Assembly: GCA_051294375.1 (NCBI GenBank)
Contig: CM119270.1
Location: 9,301,530-9,365,529 of the forward strand
Reading direction: 5' to 3'
Origin: Paraspadella gotoi
Taxonomy: Eukaryota; Chaetognatha
Length of the DNA: 64,000 bases
In this document: positions 37,981 to 51,088 of the stretch, piece by piece
Position numbering within the stretch: the first letter of the stretch is position 1
Layout of the letters: every line of letters begins with the position of its first letter
Translations under genes and position numbers: made by a program
Notes under the pieces: generated by a model
The model's database searches: none
Told to the model about the DNA's origin: nothing
The model's input: the letters and a program-made list of their open reading frames with translations, nothing else

Positions 37981-38256
37981 CAATTATGTGCATACCTTAA
38001 CGACGAGGACCTCAACGACGAGGACCTCAACGTCAAGGACCTCAACGACGAGGACCTCAACGTCGAGGACCTCAACGACGAGGACCTCAACGACGAGGTC
38101 CTCAACGACGAGGATCTCAACGACGAGGACCTCAACGACAAGGACCTCAACGACGAGGACCTCAACGACGAGGACCTCAACGTCGAGGACCTCAACGACG
38201 AGGACCTCAACGACGACGACGAAGCAGACGACAAAACCAAAAGGAGACGACGTTAA
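37981..38256 (+). repeat. 15 bp minisatellite able to encode LNDED pentapeptides
   Basis: About 16 copies of CTCAACGACGAGGAC. One plus-strand frame stays open throughout, reading YLNDEDLNDEDLNVKD and so on, then DDDEADDKTKRRRR and a stop at 38254-38256. Variants such as LNVED and LNDKD are conservative. The frame has no ATG; an AG at about 37975-37976 could be an acceptor. It may be a repeat-bearing exon of the Asp-rich gene candidate or non-coding. Mirrored at about 40340-40585 with frame-breaking indels. Confidence 0.6.
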
Positions 38257-38868
38257 TGACGTCGGGGAAAAACTAACGGGGCGGGAAAGTGAAAGAAATT
38301 AGGTAAGGTCTTAGGTAAGTCTTATCATTGAGAGAAAGAAAGTTATAGGGGTGATGGAAACAATGGCCAAGCGGGTTTGAAGCCAAGCCAACTCAAGACA
38401 GGAAGCTTATAGAAAGTTGCGTCCGAAGCAAGCGCAGTATTGTTGCCAAGAATTGGAGAATGAAGGAAAGGCGGCATGTCGCCGCCTGCTTTCCTGGCTC
38501 TTTGAATTGAAAATGGACGCAAATGTTTTTCCGTGGAATAAAAGTAGGTGAAAGGCAATAGGAATGAACGACCATGCTAAGAGGAAGAAGCATTAATGTC
38601 GAAGAGGGAAAACATTAGGATAAAATCGAAGGAAATTAGTAACGAGGAGTTCGGGTGTCATGATGTGAGAGGAAAAGTGTGAGATGTGACGTTGAGTATA
38701 AAGGAAATAAAACAAAAAGTTTGGGAGATATATGTGGTTCTTTGGAGTTGAACAAAGAATGTGAGACCTTATCGGGGATAAGAGAGAAAAATAAAAAAAT
38801 GAAAGAATGAAAGAATGACAGAATGAAAGAATGAAAGAATGAAAGAATAAAAGAATGAAAAAATGAAA

Positions 38869-38878
38869 NNNNNNNNNN
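38869..38878. other. Assembly gap (10 N)
   Basis: Ten Ns between a GAAAGAAT-type repeat and GAGACGGAAGAG. The mirror position in the right arm (about 39518-39756) has around 240 bp of AT-rich sequence, so the gap size is underestimated. Confidence 0.9.
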
Positions 38879-38908
38879 AGAGACGGAAGAGTCTCGCGGG
38901 AAACTGAG

Positions 38909-39088
38909 ATGGCGAAGGGTCTCCGCGTCACGCGGAAGAAGAACGAAGAGGACGAGGGACTCGGGGAACGGCCGGACCCGCCGGACTCGGGACGGCCGAC
39001 CGCCGGACCCGGGGTCAACGGAAATTCGGTTACGTTTCGGGGGCGAAGACGCGCCCTACAATGCTGGGGGCCCTCCGTAGATGAATGA
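38909..39088 (+). CDS. Candidate exon, GC-rich, 59 codons
   Basis: ATG in GAGATGGCG context reads MAKGLRVTRKKNEEDEGLGE, continues RPDPPDSGRPTAGPGVNGNS and ends CWGPSVDE before TGA. Non-repetitive, unlike most of the surrounding DNA. No homology recognised and no proven splice sites. It lies next to the palindrome centre, so its true downstream context is unknown. The right arm carries the reverse complement near 39340-39490 with indels. Confidence 0.25.
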   Translation: MAKGLRVTRKKNEEDEGLGERPDPPDSGRPTAGPGVNGNSVTFRGRRRALQCWGPSVDE

Positions 39089-39170
39089 GGGGGATGTGGA
39101 GTGAGGACTGGTGAGGACGCGGGGAATGAGAGAACCTGAATCGAAGCGATGATGGAAGGAAACGAGTCAC

Positions 39171-39250
39171 NNNNNNNNNNNNNNNNNNNNNNNNNCAAGC
39201 CCCCCCCCTTCTACTCACGATCGATTCGCTCGATCCATCTCACTCCCCTC
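39171..39250. other. Palindrome centre: 25 N gap plus 55 bp unique spacer
   Basis: Ns at 39171-39195, then unique sequence including a C run and GATCGATTCGCTCGATCC. The left arm ends AAGGAAACGAGTCAC and the right arm begins GTGATCGTTTCCTTCC, so symmetry starts immediately on both sides. Confidence 0.9.
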
Positions 39251-40339
39251 GTGATCGTTTCCTTCCATCATCGCTTCGATTCAGGTTCTCTCATTCCCGC
39301 GTCCTCACCAGTCCTCACTCCACATCCCCTCACTCTCTACGGAGGGCCCCCGCATTGTAGGGCGCGTCTTCGCCCCCGAAACGTAACCGAATTTCCGTTG
39401 ACCCCGGGTCCGGCGGGTCCGGCCGTTCCCCCGAGTCCCTCGTCCTCTTTCTTTCTTCTTCCGCGTGACGCGGAGACCCTTCGCAATCTCAGTTTCCCGC
39501 GAGACTCTTCCGTCTCTCGGGTTTCGGCTTTTGCAAAATCTTTTTTATTCTTTTTTCCTTTTTTTCCCCCGGAATTTTTAGGAATTTTTCAATCAAATTG
39601 TAGCTTACAGGATAGAACAATAATTTTGGTTCTACTTACTTTGATTCTACTTTGATTCCTCTACTCTAATTATTTTATGATGTCTTATCTTTATAATCTA
39701 TTTTTTCATATTTTTCTCATTTATTTCATTTCTTATTACTTCTTTCAATTTCTATTTTTCATTTTTCTTTTATTCTTTCTTCTTTCATTCTTTTTCTTCC
39801 TGTCATTCTTTCATTCTTTCATTTTTTTATTTTTCTCTCTTTCCCCGATAAGGTCTCACATTCTTTGTTCAACTCCAAAGAACCACATATATCTCCAAAC
39901 TTTTTGTTTTATTTCCTTTACCTACTCAACCGTCACATAATTTTCCTTCGATTTTATCCTAATGTTTTCCCTCTTCGACATTAATGCTTCTTCCTCTTAG
40001 CATGGTCGTTCATTCCTATTGCCTTTCACCTACTTTTATTCCACGGAAAAACATTTGCGTCCATTTTCAAATTCAAAGAGCCAGGAAAGCAGGCGGCGAC
40101 ATGCCGCCTTTCCTTCATTCTCCAATTCTTGGCAACAATACTGCGCTTGCTTCGGACGCAACTTTCTATAAGCTTCCTGTCTTGAGTTGGCTTGGCTTCA
40201 AACCGCTTGGCCATTGTTTCCATCACCCCTATAACTTTCTTTCTCTCAATGATAAGACTTACCTAAGACCTTACCTAATTTCTTTCACTTTCCCGCCCCG
40301 TTAGTTTTTCCCCGACGTCATAACGTCGTCTCCTTTTGG

Positions 40340-40585
40340 TTTTGTCGTCTGCTTCGTCGTCGTCGTTGAGGTCCTCGTCGTTGAGGTCCTCGACGTTGAG
40401 GTCCTCGTCGTTGAGGTCCTCGGTCGTTGAGGTCCTTGTCGTTGAGGTCCTCGTCGTTGAGATCCTCGTCGTTGAGGACCTCGTCGTTGAGGTCCTCGTC
40501 GTTGAGGTCCTCGACGTTAGGTCCTCGTCGTTGAGGTCCTTGACGTTGAGTCCTCGTCGTTGAGGTCCTCGTCGTTAAGGTATGC
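40340..40585. repeat. Mirror copy of the 15 bp minisatellite
   Basis: GTCCTCGTCGTTGAG units, the complement of 37981-38256. Single-base changes (for example GACGTTAGG and TTGAGTCC) break the LNDED frame several times. Confidence 0.85.
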
Positions 40586-40984
40586 ACATAATTGAACTTC
40601 TGGTTTAAATTATATCAATTTTTCTTTTACTTTGGACGCCATTTTCAAAATGATGACTTTCAAATGATGCCTTAAATTTTATACTTTCTTTTCTCACGTT
40701 CATCATCGTCATTATGAAAATTTTTTTTTTTTTTTTTTTCTTTTACTTTTAGTTTTGTGTTCGAACCGAAAAATTTTTCTGAAGACTTGACAGTTTTTTC
40801 CCTTAAGTTTTCGTTATCGTCCTCGCCTTCGCCATCATCGTCCCTCTTCATGACGTCGTTGTCGTCGTCTTCGTCGTCATCAACATCGTCGTTGTCGTCG
40901 TCTTCGTCGTCATCAACATCGTCGTTGTCGTCGTCAACGTTTCTCCGTCTTCCCCACCGCCGTATAACTTTTAACTTATAATAA

Positions 40985-41420
40985 CTAAAAGTCTTTCTTG
41001 TTTTCGCCCTTGTTCCTGTTCCGACCGCCAGGGTCGGTACGTTTTCCCGCCCTTCAGTTTCACTGGGTTCATACTTCAAATATTCCTCGTCCTCGTTTGC
41101 ATTTCCATAGTCTTCGTCGTTGTTGTCGTTGTTGTCGTCGTCGTCACTCAAGGTCTCACGTGAAGATTAGAATAACTTTTTCTGTTCTTAATTTTTTTTT
41201 CTTAAATCTTTTCTTTCGTTCTTTCTTTTTATTTCATTGTTTTATTCTATTTTCCTCTTTTTTTATTTTTTTCGTTAGAAAAAGATCTTAATACATATCT
41301 TTTCCGTTACATTTTATTTGTAACTCATATTTTCTGCATCATTGTTTTGGATCGGCTTTTACTCAGTAAACTGTAGCTATCGTAATCTTCGATCATCATT
41401 GCTAGGCAACTGTTGTTTTC

Positions 41421-41513
<93 letters not shown>

Positions 41514-41840
41514 ACTTCTCTCTCTTCTCTCTCTCTCTCTCTCTCTCTCTCCTCTCTCTCTGCTCTATTTTCGGACGTCTTTGCTCCTTTTGAGAAAATG
41601 GGAAAATAACAAAGTCTGAGAAAAGGAGTCTCGGCGCCAGAAGGGAAAACAACGCGCCGGTTTCTTTTTCTTTTCTTGCTTTTCATCTCATTAAATCATT
41701 TCATATAACTTTTTTTTAGGTTTTTCGTCTTTGTTCTTTTTTAATTTCGTGTACACTGTAGATGATTTAGTGAAAACTATTCGATCTTTTTTGAATCGAA
41801 CACAAAACAGCTCACCGTCGAAAATCCTCTCCCCATTCTC

Positions 41841-41930
<90 letters not shown>

Positions 41931-42931
41931 GCGCGCGCGGTAGAGAGAGCGAGTCGTCCCGGCTCAACGGGTGAATATCTAGTGTTGGTTTTTGCCGGTA
42001 GCTCGGACCGACAGCGCCCAGCGTTTAATTTTTACGTTCTGCGCGCATGTGAGTGTGTAATTTTTTTCCCACCTCACTGCTTCCGTGAATTTTTCATTTT
42101 TTCATCATTTTTCACCGTTGGCTGAAAGTTTATCAACATCTCCGCTGAGCGCGAAACAAAAAAAGCAGCGCATTCGATGGGCGTCCAATTGCAAAAAAGA
42201 ATAATCATTATAATGATATTGTACAACCAGCAATGTTCTTATCAAAGCAAACGAGGGACAGAAAAATATTAAAATATTAAACTCGAAAAAAAAAAATGAA
42301 AAAGACTTTGGGTTCGACAGGTTTATTAAATTTTGAAAGGGAAGGGGGTCTCGTTTTCTTTCTCAATGTAAATTAGATCATGAGAATTGATACTGAACCC
42401 CGACCTCAAATTCCGCGAGAGATTCGATTTTTTAACCATCGCCATCGACGGCCGGTTCTCAACCATCTTTGCTCGGACAGCTGAACGAGATAATGCGGAC
42501 GCTCCGGGGCTCCTATGGTACGAGAGAACTGCCCGCGTATCACGGAAGAGAGAGACGACTATTGTTTTTTCGGTGAAATTAAAAAAATAAACTGTCTGCG
42601 CGAATCCAAAGTTCGCAAAGGATCCAATTTAAAGCAAAAGAAAAATTGTAAAACGAGCTGCGAGAAAATTCATTATCGGATATAATTATTCATTGAGAGT
42701 CCGAAACGTGACGCCGAATTAATTTAAAAAAAGATTAAATAAAAAAAAGGCAATTGTTTTTTTTTTAATTATCGATTCAGGAACAATGAGGTGTCGTTTT
42801 AAAGTTAAATTTTTACATACAACGAGAATATCGATTAGAATTTGTTGTTTTCCTCGCTTATTTTTTCCTCTTCTCCTCCGACACTTCTTCATTAGCAGAC
42901 AAGTTCTTTTTCTTTCATGCTTCCGTTTTCT

Positions 42932-42992
<61 letters not shown>

Positions 42993-42997
42993 TCTCT

Positions 42998-43044
<47 letters not shown>

Positions 43045-44127
43045 GTTTTTTCTTTTTTTTTTACCAATTGGCTCTCGGGATTCACAAATTGTTGCGACAA
43101 CGACAAACTAGGGCCAATCAGCACATTTTCCCGTTTTAAGTTGCGACGCGGAGTACTCGCGGAGCAACTCTTTAAGTAACTCACTCTATCTGTCTGTTTC
43201 TGTCTATTTGCCTGTTTGTCTTTTATCGGACTGTCCACTTATAACTTAATTGCTTATAGCTTTTAATAATACTTAGTATTAATATGAGATACTCTGAGAT
43301 ACGTAATGTGCATATACGTTGTACAGTAGAGTGGAGTGTGAAAAGATTGAGCGATTGAACAATGTATTTGTTCCTGACTTTGTATATGGAATAAAAATAA
43401 TTGAGCTCTTTTAAAAAATCTCATAACTGTATCATAAATTGAATTTTCTTTTATAGTAATATCCTTATAAAATCAGTAAAATTTTCAGAATTAATATTCT
43501 TTTCAATTTTGAGACCGATTTTGCATTTGCCGGAAAAAAACTAAAAAACTTTTGTAAGTATGTTTTATGATATTTTTATGTTAAAGCATTTTATCAGATA
43601 CTAGTTTCTACTAAAAGCAAAGTGAAGAAATTAATTTGAAAATTTCACTATTTTATGTATAAATTTACTATAAACATATTGTATTTTTTACTGTTCCCTA
43701 AACAATCAGAAGAAAAAAAAATTGTTCTCGTGGACACGTGGTAATCACGGAAAAAGGATTATCTAACAATAATTTCATTGTCGATATAATTCATATAGTA
43801 CTAACAACTAAGACATTTAGTCACGAGGCGCACACTTTAAACTTGTCAGTTCGTGTTTTTTGTCAATTTTTATCGATCGTTCCCCTAATTGATTCCCAAA
43901 TGGTTTGTTCCTTGAATCTTGTTCGAATGTTGTTGTGACTTTTTTTCTTTTTAACTGACTTACCTTTTCGCTTCCAGGCGTTTCCATCTCTTCCATTCAT
44001 CCCGTCTGCGAAACTCATCTCATTTTCTCGGAACGAAGGCAACTCTCCTCCGACGCACGAAAACGCAAACGATTCGAATGTAAACTAACAAATAAACAAA
44101 CAAAGGAACAAAAATATCCATCGTCAT
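40985..44127 (-). pseudogene. Mirror copy of the Asp-rich gene candidate
   Basis: Segments 44127-43964 and 41146-40985 correspond to the two exons of the candidate at 34461-37615. The first keeps its length but has a compensating deletion and insertion (CTGCGAAAC for CTGCCGAAAC, CATTTTCTC for CATTTCTC). The second lacks one base in the GTTTTCCCG run and loses frame. Confidence 0.45.
43140..43168. repeat. 28 bp palindromic motif, mirror copy with one-base insertion
   Basis: Counterpart of 35413-35440; an extra G after GACGCG lengthens it to 29 bp and breaks the perfect core palindrome. Confidence 0.75.
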
Positions 44128-47100
44128 GAAACGTCTCGACTCAATCGCTCCTCGACAGAGGACGACGTCGGGATAACGTCCAGAGAGACGATTGCGTTAA
44201 AGAGAAGATGACGTCTCTCTCCCTCTCTCTATCTCTCCGAGGATCAGGATGGAATCGGTTCCTTTTTCCTTCCGTGACGTCTGACCGTCTGTCATGTCGA
44301 CAGAGTTTCCTTGTCATGCGTACATCTGTCCTCTCAACTCGACGATGTCGACTCGAAATAAACTTTTAGTGAAAATTAGTGAAAACAAATAAGAAAAAAG
44401 TGAAATTAAAAACGAACTGGTCTTTGCTCATCCGCGCACGCGCCATCTCTATCTCTAACTCAACGTCCCTCATTCATTCGACTTTCGATTCGTCTTCCTC
44501 TCTTTCTTCATCTGTCTCTGTCTCTGTCTCTTTCTCTCTCTCTCTCGCTAGCTTCCAGTTCCAGTCGGTATTCGTGCCGACATCATTGTTTCTCTCTCTC
44601 TTTTTTCAAGGCCAAAACTTTCATTAAAAACTCCATAACTCTCTCTCTCTTCTCGCCAATCCCGCCACATTCACGATCAAGAGAAACTGTGTGATCAGCA
44701 CAACGCCCTTCACTCTCTCTTTGTGTGTGTGTTTCTCTCCCCGTCTTTTTCTCTCGTTCGTCTATCTCTTTTTTTGCTACCTATTTTGTCTCTACCTCCT
44801 TTCTTTCCTCCTCTCTCTTTCTCATCCTCGGACACAGACTCAGCAAAAAAAAATTGTCCGCAAAAAATCAGGAATTCGGATAAAACGGGGAGAAAACGCA
44901 ATAATAAATAACAGGATATAAACATAAAACTAAGCGGCCGATGAACATATAGAATTGACGATTCTGGGAGTCCGTTTATGATTCTCCGTGAGAAATTTTA
45001 TTTTTCTTTATGCAAACGAGAAAATTCACATATGTCGTTAAAAACAATCGTTTAATCATTAGATTTCTATGAGCTTTGTGAATATAGAAAGAAGACGAAG
45101 TATTTTTTATAAAAATTCGAAGCAGGCATCTTTATTTGTATTTGTAGTTTGCCATGAATCAATTTCATTAAAAATTAAACTATGCTGTTGTATTACAGGA
45201 ATTGTTTATCGATCCATTGAATTATACCCTCATTAGAACCGGTTACGGAGTGAAAATGCTGTGAGAGTTTATTACTGCAGAATCTGTATTTCTAGTTATG
45301 AGCCTTAAACCACAAAGTTCAGTAGGAATCTTTATGAATATAATTGTTTCAATATTGTCTTTCAGACGAAAACGAAAAGAGCTTGACGAAAAAAGTCCCT
45401 GATTGACGAGCTCAAGACACAAACGAATGAAAAAAAAACAAGTCCCAAAAAATTTAAATGAAGCCGAATTTTAACATTGTGAAAATCTCAAGCGACTTTA
45501 CCGTTCACTACGTAAATATAAGTAAATTTTGCAATTTAAATATTCAGGAATAACAATTGTATAATGTTTTGTAAGAGATAATGCGGAAATACGAATTATC
45601 CAGTCATGAGGCATACCAGTAAAAACTCCATCAAATGTTGTTTTCTCATCACGGAAGAGGGCGTGATGAACTCCCTCTGGAGGGTGATTGTGATTCAAAC
45701 GCAAGAACCGAGGAAAGGAAGGTTTTGAGTTTTTCCCAGAGAAATTGGACTTTTTTCTCCGCCTCCTTCGTTTCCTCCTTTTGCTCCCCCTCTTCCTTCT
45801 CTTTCCTCATCCTCCTTCCTTCTCTTACTCATACTCTTCCTTCTTTTCTCATCCTCTGTCTCGCCATCATTATCCCTTTTTTATTTTCCTTTCGACGCTT
45901 AATTCTTTTTCTCTTCGGTATTTCAATCCACTCATCTCTAACTTCACCTACTTCTATCTACACTGCATCTCGCTCCATCTCACGCCTTTCTTGTTCATAT
46001 TACGTTTCAAGTTAATCACCCCCAGTCCGCAATAGTACCAACTTCTTTTGTCGTTACCATAGCATTTCACATTTCTTTATTTCGCAATTACCGATTACTA
46101 TCTTTTTTATACATGATAGTTGTTCTTTCTTTATTCTTTTTGTTTCAAAACGAAGTCCATGTTTTCTATGCAACTTCCCGCATCACACTTGGTCCTCTGA
46201 TTCGTTGGTAAAGCCGACTGTGCTTTACCTGCTTCTTTGTAGTCGTCGTCCTCCGTATGAATAACTATCGTGGGTGCCACTGCAACTGCACTCAGTCACT
46301 TACCGCTCACCACTGTCATCTTAGACTTTTTTCCTTTCGTGGTTCCTTTGACTGCAGCAATGAAAATCCGTCCAAAATCTTCCAGTTCTCAACTTCTTTT
46401 GTTTCCATTCTCTCTGGTTTTTCCTCTGGTTCCCATTCTTGCATGTTCTCCACTTCCTCTCTTTTTCTCCTTCTCCCAGACGCCATATTTTTCCTCTTGT
46501 TTCTTACCTGTCAGTTTTCGATAATTTTCACTTTACACATTCATTTTTCTCTCTTATTTTCTTTTAAGATCGCTGCTCGCGAAATTTCTAAAGAATTTTT
46601 TTTTATTTTTTAAAAATTTATTTGAAATGTTCCTTCTCAAATTTGTGGCCTGAATTTTATATTTGAGTTATAAAAACGAATAAGCCAGCACTTAATAATT
46701 TGAGTCCGTTTCATCCCTCCACGTTATTTTTAACATTCCTGGTCTTTCTGGCTGACCTTTTTAAATTTCCTCGTTTTAATTCGCGGTCTCCTTCTCTCAC
46801 ATTTTCAACTGTCCCTCCATTTTCCTTTAGTTCCCCCTTGTAAAGTTTTTCTTTCCTTTTTTTTTTCCCTTTTTCCGTGTTTCTTTCTTTTTATCTCAAG
46901 TTTCATCGAATTCCATTGCCAGCTCACGGTTCTCAATTTATTTTTTCTAGTCATCGTTCCTACTCTCAACAAAATCCGTTAACTAAACAAAGTCCTCCCC
47001 ACCCTCCAGTGTTGTCTTTTCGCCGTCAACTCATCACAAATTTTCCTCACCCCCCGCAAACCCCTCAAACCACCTCTTCCAGAACCCCTCCTCCACCCCT

Positions 47101-47128
47101 CGTCCGTCAAAAAAAATCCGGCGCGAGA

Positions 47129-48663
47129 ATGAAGTCGGTTCCGGCGACGCCGACGACGCCGCCGGAAGACGGAGGTGACGATGGAGAATTCGCTCAAATA
47201 CCTGAGTCAAGCTCCTTATCCCAACGACGACCGAAAGATTGGAAGAAGAGAAGCAACACCTCCGCAACAAAGGTGTTTTGGCACGGGGGGGGGGGCTAGT
47301 TACGGGATTGGTCCGGCTTATCAAGCTCGCATCCTAAAACGAACAACAAAAACCACAACTACTGCAACAACAAACACGCAACAAGAATCTAATAATGTTT
47401 TACTTTTTCGTGTTTTCTCGTGTCTTACTATTCGTGTTTATACTTTTGACTGTTTTGACTGTTTTTCATAGATTACTGTTCGTGATTTTCTCCTAGTTTT
47501 AATTTTTATCAGTTTTTTCTGAGATCCGCTTTTAGTCATTCACCCGGTATTTTACCGCCAGGGTTTCCTGGATCTCCCTGTACACCCTTCGAGCGGATCG
47601 GCGACACCGGACATCGCGTCAACGGGCAACCTGTCTCGTCAAGCAGGAATGTTCAAGCCGCCAGACTCACATGATCATCGCAGGTTCAGTTTCGGATGCC
47701 AAAAAAAATTACGGTCATTGCTTTATTTCACCCTTCTTCAATCTTAACCTAAACTTTATACAGAACGCGCCTACAAACAAGAACGGCCTGGGAGGATGCG
47801 GCGGCGGCCATCGCCGTGCGCGGTAGAACTGGACTGGCCAACCGGTCTACCGCTACATGGCGGGCTCTCATCATCTCCGAAATGCGAGGATACCAGGTTC
47901 CCAACTCGCCAATATTTCATAACGAAAATTAAAATGTGACGCAATAGTATTTTTGAAAGTTTCCATTAATTGAATTGTCTACAGGAGGCTTTCAAGATGA
48001 TACGCCAGTTTGCAACGAGTCTAAATTAGGAGTATCCGGTAGATTTTGTGAAACTCGGGGGTAGAAGAAATCACTCCTGGCGAGGACAAGTCAATGCTTG
48101 TTGTCGAAACATAAAATCTTAGCTCGTTCTCCGAGAAAATAAGTCAAAAGCTTCGTTTCATACGCCTTCCAATAATGAAGCGATTGTTTACGCTGACGGG
48201 ACTTAAAACAAAACTGTCTTTGTGTATTAATTCCTCTGAAGAATCTTGTATTTATCTAGAAAACATTTCTCGAATGGCTACGGAAAATTTCGGATTTCAC
48301 AATCACTCCTTTGTTACTGAATTGCATAAAATATCCCGCCGTACAAAGAGAAAGTCATATTTTTTTATTTATTCATTCAATCATTCAATTCATTCATTTC
48401 AATCATACATCTTCATTTATTCATTCATTCATTCATTCATACAGTCAATCATTTCTTCATTCAGCTCGTATTCTCCAAGCCGTGGGATGTCTGGTCACCT
48501 CCGAGCTTTGGGCTCGCAACGCCACCAAGTTCACCAACAGTGAGGACGACGAAGCCATGATCCTCTTCCAGCAGATTCGCGTGCAGCGGAACTACAGCGC
48601 CCTCGCAGAGAGATTTCCTATTGAAGTCGGATTTACGAAGGAGAGTTTCAAAGGTGAAGTGGG

Positions 48664-48745
<82 letters not shown>

Positions 48746-51088
48746 AAGAGAGACGGCCTGACAGGCAGACAAAGAGGCAGACTGGCGGACAAGCATGAAA
48801 AATAGACGAACGGACGACTGAGAAAACTGATGACAGAATCGTTAAAAAACTTTTTTTTTAATATTAAATTATGATTTTCAAATTCCCCTCCTCAGGCATC
48901 TACGCCAAACGGGACATCGCGGCCAAAGAAGTCACGCTCGTTGACATCCCAGTTCTCTGGGGTCAGAAGATCGACAAGGTACGAAGCGTGGTCTCGTTCT
49001 TCTTTTCACAGCGTTCACGGCCTCAATTCACATCACACCTCACCCCGCCCCACCCGCCTCACCCGACCCACCCGTCTCTAGGACCGTTACGTACCCGCCT
49101 GCTCCTTCTGCTGCGCCGACCTCAGCCTACCGTCTTCCACTTCCCCGACTGCGACGCTTGGCCGGACGATCTCCACGACGTTCTAAAGAGACATTGGCCG
49201 GCTTCCGCATAGGTAGGTACTGTCGGCGAATGTACTGCTTGAGATTTGCTGATGATGATGATGCTGTAGGGTTAGTATTACGTACTAAATACATTGAATG
49301 AGATACTAGTGAGTAGTGACATAAGAGGAAAAAATGGAATACAGATTAGTGTTCACTAATAAGAGAATTTACAAAGTTTAATTTTCTAAATATTGATTTC
49401 AAAGTTTTCAAAGTTTCATTTAAACTGCTTTCGTCTATTTGCGTGTGTTTTTATGTAACGTTGATGTTGCGTAACCTCGATGTTTATTCTTTATATTTCA
49501 TTTTCGTATTTCCACGCGCTCCGACTAATTATCCAAAAAACGAAAAACAATCATGATAATCGCACGAACAAAAAAAATGAAATGGATGTTTGGAATTCGA
49601 CAATTCGGTCGTCGCCTCCAAACTGCACCGTTGCCTCGACGACGACGACGACTCGGACGGAAACAGTGCCTTGCAACGGTTGCAAATTCGAGGAATACTG
49701 CTCAGCAACGGTGCCGGGATCTCTCCTGGGTACACTTATCACAAGATCACATGCCCGGGCACCAACCGCAGCGCCGAAGAGGTGCACGTCTACTGCCGAG
49801 CGATGCGTCCAGGAGTAGGGAAGAGATCCCGCCCTCCAACACCCGCCACGCCCATGATCCTCACGAGACTTGGGCTATCGTCATGTCCAAAGCCTGAAGA
49901 TGGCGGGCGAGGGAAAGAAGCGTCGGTGGAGCAGATCACCGAAGCCATGGAGACTTTCAGGTGGGGAAACAAAAGTGACTGAGAATAAGTGATAAGATGG
50001 TATCGATCGCTAAGTCACGTGATCTCTGACATGACAGAGGTTTCATTGGGCTGTGACGTGAGTGGGATACGCGCAAAACCTCACGCATTCTCGTCAACAT
50101 GATTCAAAAGGTCTTCACGGATAAAAGCTTACCGATTAAGGTGATTAGAAAAATGGGACGAGACTAATTATTATTTAATTTACCTAATGTGTAAGTGTGT
50201 AAGTTCACCTCATCTTGTTAGTATTTTTACAATTTAATTCTTTTGTTCGAAAAAATGAAAAATTGCAAAAGCCTTGTTTCAAACTATTTTAATTTTTCAG
50301 ATATTTAGTTTTTTATTATCAAATCTAATATTATCTAATTTTTTAAAGTTTGGCATCTCGGACGAGGAATTCGAATGGCGATATTCTCAAACCGGCCATC
50401 AATTGCCAGGAGTTCAGACCCCCGACCCACAACCTCAAACTGTTAAAGATTCGCTCAGAGACTCAGAGGTGACGAGAGAAGTCAAATTAAAAATTATAAG
50501 AGATTTGAACGTAGAAATTAGGAAAATGTCAGGAAAAATGAAAAAACCCTTTAGAGGAAAGTGAAGTGGAAACGGAAAGAAACATAATCGATTTAGTTCA
50601 AAATAATATTACTGCTTATTTTGAGGTTCTTAAAATTATTTCAAATAACGGATAAACTAATCTTTAAAAAACAAGGAACGGTTATTCCAAGGTGTTGGGC
50701 CGCATGCTTTTCTTTTTACTTATCATTAAAAACAAAAAGCCGGCGCCAGTAATCGCTTAAATTTGATTTTCATAAATGAGCAACAATCTATAGGCATACC
50801 AAAGGACCGACTTGGATGACACACGACATGACGACCGACCGACCGAAAAGTGACTTATAGAGTTGCTCCGCGAGTACTCGCGGCGGCAACTTAAAATTTA
50901 AATAGGGCCAGACAATCCAGAAATTTGACCCTTCACGGCCCTTACCTCGAAACCACCTTACTCCCGCGCCCACCCTCCCCAGGATTCGACGAGAAGAAGC
51001 AGGAAGGCTGATATCAGCGCCGGACAAAGACCCAATCTTCAGCGGAATGTTCGCGCTGCACCCTGCCTCACCACGACTGCGGATACAA
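47129..51088 (+). pseudogene. Truncated, frameshifted mirror copy of the SMYD-family gene
   Basis: Exons 1-10 and the first part of exon 11 of the minus-strand gene recur in order on the plus strand, beginning with ATG at 47129. Frame-breaking indels are visible in most exons: an extra A in GGAAGACGGAGG and in CCGAAAGATT (exon 1), CCTGTCTCG for CCTGGTCTCG (exon 2), CGGCCTGGGAGG for CGGCTGGAGG (exon 3), CTCAGCAACGG for CTCAGAACGG (exon 8). The copy stops in the SET motif at ...CGACTGCGGATACAA, so the rest of the SET domain, post-SET and second MYND finger are absent. As written it cannot make a functional protein. Whether it exists in the genome is doubtful. Confidence 0.85.
50862..50890. repeat. 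28 bp palindromic motif, mirror copy with one-base insertion
   Basis: Counterpart of 27915-27942; an extra G gives CGGCGGCAAC instead of CGGCGCAAC. Confidence 0.75.

Larger units (their letters stand above)
39251..51088 (-). repeat. Right arm of the giant inverted duplication, error-rich copy
   Basis: Reverse complement of 27714-39170. It differs by many single-base insertions and deletions, often at homopolymers, spread evenly over exons, introns and intergenic DNA. It ends abruptly at GCGGATACAA inside SMYD exon 11, where unrelated sequence begins at 51089. It contains no Ns and supplies sequence for two of the left-arm gaps. Confidence 0.95.

Noticed and set aside
49480-49982. Intact second MYND/SMYD gene in the right arm
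   Set aside because: Exons carry frame-breaking indels and the copy is truncated at 51088; annotated as a pseudogene or artefact.
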